Assembly: GCA_019054805.1 (NCBI GenBank)
Contig: JAHQIY010000006.1
Coordinates: forward strand, 124,001 to 188,000
DNA: 64,000 nucleotides
Source of the DNA: Brachionus manjavacas
Lineage: Eukaryota > Rotifera > Eurotatoria > Ploima > Brachionidae
Direction of reading: 5' to 3'
Shown here: positions 58,501 to 64,000 of the stretch, piece by piece
Layout: each line of letters opens with the position of its first letter
How positions within the stretch are numbered: the stretch's first letter is position 1
Made by a program: the position numbers and the translations under genes
Notes under the pieces: model-generated
What the model saw: only the letters and a program-made list of their open reading frames with translations
What the model was told of the DNA's origin: nothing
Databases searched by the model: none

Positions 58501-59780
58501 GTTGATAAGATTGAGCTTTTTGAACTTTGACGATAAAACAACATGAAACAAATTATGTTTCACTAAATTCAATCAACAAAAACTAATTTAAATTAACACA
58601 TGAAATATTAATGATCAAATAAAATATCAATATGGTAACACAGCCTAAATGTATTTAATGTAAATTCGGTGACGTAATTTGAAAAACCAAAATATATCAG
58701 TCGTTTTATTATTTTTTTTTAAACAACCCACATATTCTTGTAGATCTTGAAGAGAGGAATCCAAATATATATATGAAATATTTTTTAAAAATTTTTAACC
58801 TTTTTTTTTTAATTCAAAGTTTTTTTTCGGTAGAATTATTCAAATTAGTAATTATGTTTGACAATATCACCTCAATACCCAAAAATCCCACCCATTTACC
58901 CCTAAAAATAAAATATTTAACATAATCAGACTGAAAGGACTAAAATGATCACAATGACGTCATTTTTTATGAAAAATTTAAAAATTTGTTTCTCCTTTTT
59001 TTACAAAAATAAATTTGATTTTATTTGATAAAAATATTCATTCTGTATTATCAATAACCGTCAATATTTTATAAAAATGAATCAGAACAAACAAAAAGAA
59101 GTTAAAAAAAAAGTATTCGATGGAAGATCTTGAAAACGCAAAAAAAAGATGTTTTTGAAAAAAAATTGAACACTACTCAAGCTTTAAATTTATACAACAT
59201 TCCGAGACAGATCTTTTTAACTAATCTTTTTAACTAGAAAAAAATCAAACATAAAATTTATTTTGAATTCGTTAATAATTCGTTTAAATTTTTTCCTAAA
59301 TAGTTATGTTTTAGCGTATATTTAAAAGAATAATAATAAAGAATATTTTAAATATTTATATTTTTAAAAATAACACTTAAAATCCTTTTTTTAATTATTA
59401 TCGGGCTAATTGGGTGAATTCGGTGAATATTCTGGAAAAGAGGTTAGTTTTGGGGCAAAATATATATGGTTTTCGGGGTATTTCGGTTAACCCAATTATC
59501 CCTATTAGCCCTAACATAATTAACCGCAGGAGGTAAATGGGTGAGTCAAAAAAATAGGTCTAATTCGGTCACAATTTTTGGAGTTTTCGAACAAAATGGG
59601 ATCGTTTTATGCAATAAAAAAAAAGGTCACCCGGTTAGGCTCATTTACCATACTTTGAAATTTATTTATATTTTGTCTTTATGATCTATTCTAATTAGAA
59701 TTTTTTTTGAAATTTGTAAATTTGTCTTATTTAAATGTTAAAATTCTGTCATGAAAATTTATTTTTCAATTGGTTTAATT
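58500..59780. other. A+T-rich DNA with a GGGTGAATTCGG-type repeat
   Basis: No gene. 59400-59650 carries GGGTGA/TTAACC motifs in both orientations (ATTGGGTGAATTCGG, TTTCGGTTAACCCAATTA, GGTCACCCGGTTAGG), probably a decayed inverted-repeat element. Confidence 0.4.
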
Positions 59781-59789
59781 TTTTGAGAT

Positions 59790-60860
59790 GGAATTACAAA
59801 ATGTATCCAATGTTGAATTAACATTGAAAAAGTGCGATGTTTCAAATATTTTTGTCAGTTTCAAAAAAAAATTTTTAAAGTTAATATTACAAAAATTTTC
59901 ATATTTGAAATTGAACTCTTTGGTGAAATAGAATGAGTTAATTTTTGTTTGAAAATTCTTTTTTAACTCTTAAACAATTCATTTGTTTATTTTTACCATG
60001 CAAACACTTCTTCAGAATAAAAACATATGAAAAAACTAAAAATAAAGTTAAATAAAATTAAATAAAAAAATAAAAATGAATAAAAAGAAAAAAAAAGATA
60101 AATAGTTCATTCAGATTAAAGTTTTTATCCAATCGTTGAAAAACTGGGTCTAATCGGTTAGGTGAACCAAAGTTCACCTATTATCGGTAAAATTTTCGAT
60201 CTCAGGTTTTGTGAATTATTGGTTCACCCAATTTTCAAAATAGAATTAGACGAACAATTTTTAGATTATGTGAACAAATTGAAAAAAGCTTAATTCAATA
60301 GAATGCCTAATTCTTGAAACTGATATAAAAATTAGTTAATAATTATTTTATTTTTAATTTGAAGGAGCTTTAGAAATAGCTTATTTTAAAATAGGTGAAC
60401 AGTTTTTAGATTAGGTCAACTAATAGTTCATAAAACCTGAGAACAAGAATTGTCCCATTAACAGGTAAACCATAGTTTACCTTAGGGACTAGACCCGAAA
60501 ATTTCTTTTAAAATTTTTACATAAGTGATAATTTATTTTCGTTTGGTGCATTTTAATAAGTACTTAATTTATGAAAATTGGAAAACTGAGCGTAGTAAGT
60601 TTTTTAAACTACAAATATTATCTTTAAGGATCATCATATCATAAACCCAAAGTCAAAATTTATAAAAAAAAAGGCAAAGTTTTTCATGTTTGCAATATTA
60701 ACTTAAAATTATTTTTTTTGAAACTGAAAAAAAATATTTGAAACATCGCACTTTTTCAATGTTATTTCAACATTGGAAATATTTTGTAATTCAAACACAA
60801 AATTAAAATAAATTTTGATAATAAATATATTTCTTGAAATTTTTTCTTTAAAACATGACT
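59790..60860. mobile_element. foldback element with nested MITE and LINE tail
   Basis: Arms at about 59790-59905 and 60665-60790 are reverse complements (GGAATTACAAAATGTATCCA, ATGTTGAATTAACATTGAAA, AAGTGCGATGTTTCAAATAT). They enclose a degraded LINE-A tail (about 59985-60090) and the MITE at 60146-60496. Confidence 0.75.
60146..60496. mobile_element. 351-bp MITE with GGGTCTA ends
   Basis: Left end GGGTCTAATCGGTTAGGTGA and right end (reverse complement) GGGTCTAGTCCCTAAGGTAA are followed by ACC-AGGTTCACCT-like sequence in both. Flanks GAAAAACT and GAAAATTT are a possible 8-bp duplication with two changes. The GGGTCT terminus is shared with the 2979-4467 element. No ORF. Confidence 0.75.
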
Positions 60861-61099
60861 GTATAATGAAACATTGTTTGTTTCACCTTTTATAACTTAA
60901 AAAATATACTGTAATTCAAAATCCATGTTTTTATTAAGAATTAAAATTTTGTACTGGAATTTTTGTATGAAAATTCGCAATGCTAGACAACTATTAAATT
61001 TTTTTTTTAAATTAGTTTGTTTAATAAATTTTTTAAATGGCTTTTAGTAAACTCCTTTGGCCATTGATTAATAAATTTTTAAGTAGTGTTTTTTAAATT

Positions 61100-61270
61100 G
61101 CATAGACCAGAATATGCGCTCAGGAACATCATATAACAAAGTCTGGAATGGTATAGCTCCCTGTATCTAAACTTCACTGGCTTCAAGAAAGCCTTTGGTA
61201 GCATACATAGAGAAACCTTGTGAATTTTGTTGTTAGAAAAGTACCAAGCTTTGGACTGTCACTTTGATCT
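61100..61270 (+). pseudogene. RTE-like LINE reverse transcriptase scrap
   Basis: CTAAACTTCACTGGCTTCAA and the next codons read LNFTGFKKAFGSIHRETL, the palm block (DF.KAFDSIHRE.LW) of RTE-type reverse transcriptases. The preceding bases look like the SYNXVWNG-type region. Isolated. Confidence 0.65.
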
Positions 61271-62129
61271 TAATAGGACCTATGAGAGCATTATAAACTA
61301 TTAAATCATAAACCATTAAACCATTAATCATTAAATCTCGACGTCTATTAATTTAACTAAAAAACTTGACAGTAAATTCGATTTGATTTGACTCACCAAA
61401 AATGATGGTATGCCACGCACGTACCAACAATAATTATTATTATTTAATCATAAAATTACGCCGAAAGAAGGAAGTTTTGTAGTGTTTGTTTTTCCTTTTT
61501 TTTTTAAATTTACAATTATGTTTAAGAAATTAAAATATAAAATAAATTTTCTTTTTTTACATTATTACCACAAAAGATTTAAATTTAGATTAAATATTCA
61601 TAGAATGAGATAATAAAATCGAAGACTGACACTTCAAAAAGCTATAAAAATGTTCTTCTCTCGTCTAGGCATAAAATTGGAGCAAAATTAGACAGAAACG
61701 ATCCAAGTAAAATTGACTAAAGCCCAAAGCGTACACCTGTTTATGTTGAATTGAACAATAGACTTAGTTTCGGATTTTTCTAAAGAAAGTGTTTTGAAAT
61801 ATTTTAAGATAACATCTTTGATAATTGATTATTTAAAAAATATTTGAACAATATAAAAAAAAAACTGATTGGACCTTTATATTTTTTATTTGAATAAAAA
61901 TTTTTTGTCAAATAAATAATTAGTTAATTTTATTTTGGTCAATTTATTTGAAACGTCAACATTAGTTTAGAAAGGAAAAAGAAAGTAACACAATGAATAA
62001 TAATTATCAAAATTAAAAAATTAACATTTCAAAATATATATTTTATTTACAATTCTTTTAATTACCATTTATTTCAACCTATTTCACTTAAGTTTTCTTT
62101 TATGAATTTTTTTTTTTTTTTTTTGTTTT
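61271..62129. other. A+T-rich intergenic DNA
   Basis: A small ACCATTAAA(C/T) tandem at 61290-61330; nothing else recognised. Confidence 0.4.
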
Positions 62130-62200
62130 TTTTTTTTATATTCATTCTGAAGAATCGTAAGCTTTGTACAGAAAACAAATAAATAAATAAAATCATTGTT
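62130..62200 (+). repeat. solo LINE-A-like 3' tail
   Basis: ATTCATTCTGAAGAATCGTA, then AGCTTTGTACAGAAAACAAA and (TAAA)n. It keeps the TTCTGAAG...GTACAGAAAACAAATAAA frame of the LINE-A 3' end, here on the + strand and without coding. Confidence 0.55.
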
Positions 62201-62314
62201 GAGTTAATTAACGTTGAAGTTCTCTTTCGTCAATTATATCACGTCCAATTAAACGCAGTCAAAAAAATACAAGTTGAAAGTATACACATCCAAACTTTGT
62301 TTGCAAAAAACTAA

Positions 62315-62520
62315 ATTTATTTATTTATTGAATTGAATTAACCTCCTTTAAGGAGAAGTAAGAAGATAAAAAATAAAAAATAGAGAAAAAATAAAAATAA
62401 AATTTTTTGTCATTTTGTGTTTTTTTTTTAAATGAAAAAATTTTTACCTAAAAATTGAAATAAAAAAGGAACGTTAGTTCGAAAAAAAAAAAAGGCATGA
62501 AAGTTAGAAAGCAAGAAAAC
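62315..62520 (-). repeat. dispersed LINE-like tail with CTCCTTTAAGGAG hairpin, copy 2
   Basis: Partner of 58178-58500; shares the hairpin, the A/T tail and a TTTTTGTCATTTTGTGTTTT-like block. Confidence 0.6.
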
Positions 62521-62549
62521 CTACCAAAATTCAAAGAACCAAATGCATT

Positions 62550-62685
62550 AGAAAATCATTGAAATCAAAATGCAGTACACAGACTAAATTTGGGTGGTAC
62601 AAAGTTTGTATTAGCTGATACATTTTGCAGAACACTTTTTAGACTCATAGCAAAAAATTTATTTCATTTTAAAATTTTAGCTTTT
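62550..62685. repeat. uninterrupted copy of the repeat split by the foldback at 7.8-8.3 kb
   Basis: GAAAATCATTGAAATCAAAA and CTAAATTTGGGTGGTACAAA, GTTTGTATTAGCTGATACAT match 7700-7761 joined to 8293-8385. It marks the pre-insertion state of that site. Confidence 0.85.
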
Positions 62686-62689
62686 TTAC

Positions 62690-63390
62690 AAATTCAAAAT
62701 GCCGAAACTAATCCATTTTTTCTTTCCTAATATTTGTCAATTTTTTTTTCTGCTTAACAATTTTCAATAAACTCTAAAGTAAAAAAATCCCAATTAAGTT
62801 TTTTCAATAAAAAATCAAACAGAATAAAATTCAAAATATTTCTTTAGACAGGTTTACCGTATTCTCTCGTTCGATTATGCTGCATCACAAGCTAAAACAC
62901 GCTTTTGGACCATGCATCAAAGGAAATCTCGCCCATGCTAAAATATTTTTGATTAAGAACGCATGATTTAATAGCATTATCACGGGTTTAGGTCCGAATC
63001 AAAATCTGAAATTTCTAATTAATGCGCTATCAAGACTTGGTTTCAAAAAGTAAAAAATATTGACAAGATTTTTTTTCTATTCTACATTTTCCATAAATTT
63101 TCAAGTATAAATAGCTAAAAAAAGATTTGCCTCTTTTTATAAAAATCAGAGAGGATAATATTCTAAATATCTCTTTTAATAAAATCTAATCATTTGACAG
63201 TTATTCTGGTTATCTTTCTTAAAAATGGAATTGTCTTTAATGCACTTTTGTATTTTTTGTCCAATTTTTTGGAATATATTTAAACAGAATTTTCGAAAAG
63301 ATTTTTTTGAATTTTTAAATAAAATTCAATTTAATTTAAATGTTTTGTTTGATTTTGTTCTTTAATTTTTAAATACAGTGGTGTTACAGA
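62690..63390. other. A+T-rich intergenic DNA
   Basis: 62870-63050 is slightly GC-richer but has no open frame or motif that I recognise. Confidence 0.4.
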
Positions 63391-63399
63391 TTTAGTAAT

Positions 63400-64000
63400 T
63401 TAAGATAATTAACGTATAAAAAAGTAAATTTACCTTAGAAAAAAAACGTAAATTTCGAACATTTTACGCAAATTTATGTTAGAAAAAAATGTCCAAAAAA
63501 TTGAAATAATTTGGCACTTTTAAAAAAAATGAATTTTTTTTATTCTTCAATATTTATTTTCAAAATTATCTTAAAAAAAAATTTACCATAATTTACGTAA
63601 ATTTTGGTAAAATGTAATTAATTTAATTTTAAAAAATAGTAAAAAATGGTAAAAAATGGTTAATTAAAATTTTTAAATAAATTGAATAAAATTTTTTATC
63701 TACATTTTATCACGTTAATAAAAAATATCTTAAATAGTTTTAACTCTTTTTAATTATTTGACCAACCTCTTTGATTTTCTATTAATTTTATTATTATCTA
63801 GATTTTAATTTAAAATAATTATAATTTTATTTTATATTTTCAATTTTAACCTTTTTTAAATGTTTAATGTAATTTTGAAATTTTTCAATTTTTTACCATT
63901 TTTTCCTAAATTTTTATGCTAAATTATGCTAAATTTTTTTTTACATATTTTTTTTATTTAAAAAATAGTAAAAAATGGTAAAAAATTGAAAAATTTCAGA
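63400..64000. repeat. ACGTAAATTT / AAAAATGGTAAAAAATGG repeat, runs off the window
   Basis: Palindromic TTTACGTAAA cores and both orientations of AGTAAAAAATGGTAAAAAAT recur from 63400 to the end, related to 22140-22480. No coding capacity. Confidence 0.5.

Overview
The window is A+T-rich invertebrate nuclear DNA. It carries five host genes separated by dense, mostly decayed transposable elements. Three genes are clearly recognised: a TCF/LEF factor (Pangolin type, HMG box plus C-clamp, one exon, + strand, 18.5-20.8 kb), the R2TP subunit PIH1D1 (seven small exons, - strand, 9.2-10.5 kb) and Dachshund (four exons, - strand, 55.9-57.1 kb). Two more look real but have no family I know: a secreted protein with a four-cysteine C-terminus (29.5-30.3 kb) and a small four-helix membrane protein (38.1-38.6 kb). 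Introns of 50-116 bp, strong A+T bias outside exons, TCF with a C-clamp, Dachshund, and a mix of LINEs, Tc1, MULE, piggyBac and Ty3 remnants suggest a small-genome bilaterian. A rotifer is my best guess; that is inference, not something read from the sequence.

Layout. 0-9 kb: a 451-bp near-identical direct repeat around a MULE transposase tail, a CACTA-like remnant, a 1.49-kb TIR element carrying a C2H2 zinc-finger ORF, a piggyBac-like remnant, a 531-bp long-armed foldback element with 8-bp target duplications, and a GC-richer MITE. 9.2-10.6 kb: PIH1D1 with a perfect palindromic X-box (RFX site) 111 bp upstream of its ATG. 10.6-18.5 kb: a gene-free stretch upstream of TCF, with LINE pieces only in its second half. 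18.5-20.8 kb: TCF. 21-29 kb: LINE-A copies, a MULE tail, a captured RNase H fragment and a hammerhead-like motif. 29.5-38.6 kb: the two orphan genes among LINE pieces. 39-48.5 kb: CR1-like and RTE-like LINEs, pogo-like and Tc1 transposons. 48.6-54.2 kb: a Ty3/Gypsy LTR element inserted inside a CR1-like LINE, which itself abuts an RTE-like fragment. 55.9-57.1 kb: Dachshund. 58-64 kb: foldback elements, LINE tails and A+T-rich palindromic repeats.

The host genes do not form an operon. TCF (Wnt output) and Dachshund (retinal-determination and limb pathway) are developmental regulators with large non-coding flanks. PIH1D1 is a chaperone-complex adaptor whose promoter carries a ciliary-type regulatory motif. 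The several LINE groups can be told apart by their 3' ends: LINE-A ends in a GAGC/GCTC hairpin followed by an A/T-rich tail, and the CR1-like group ends in an (ACT)n microsatellite.
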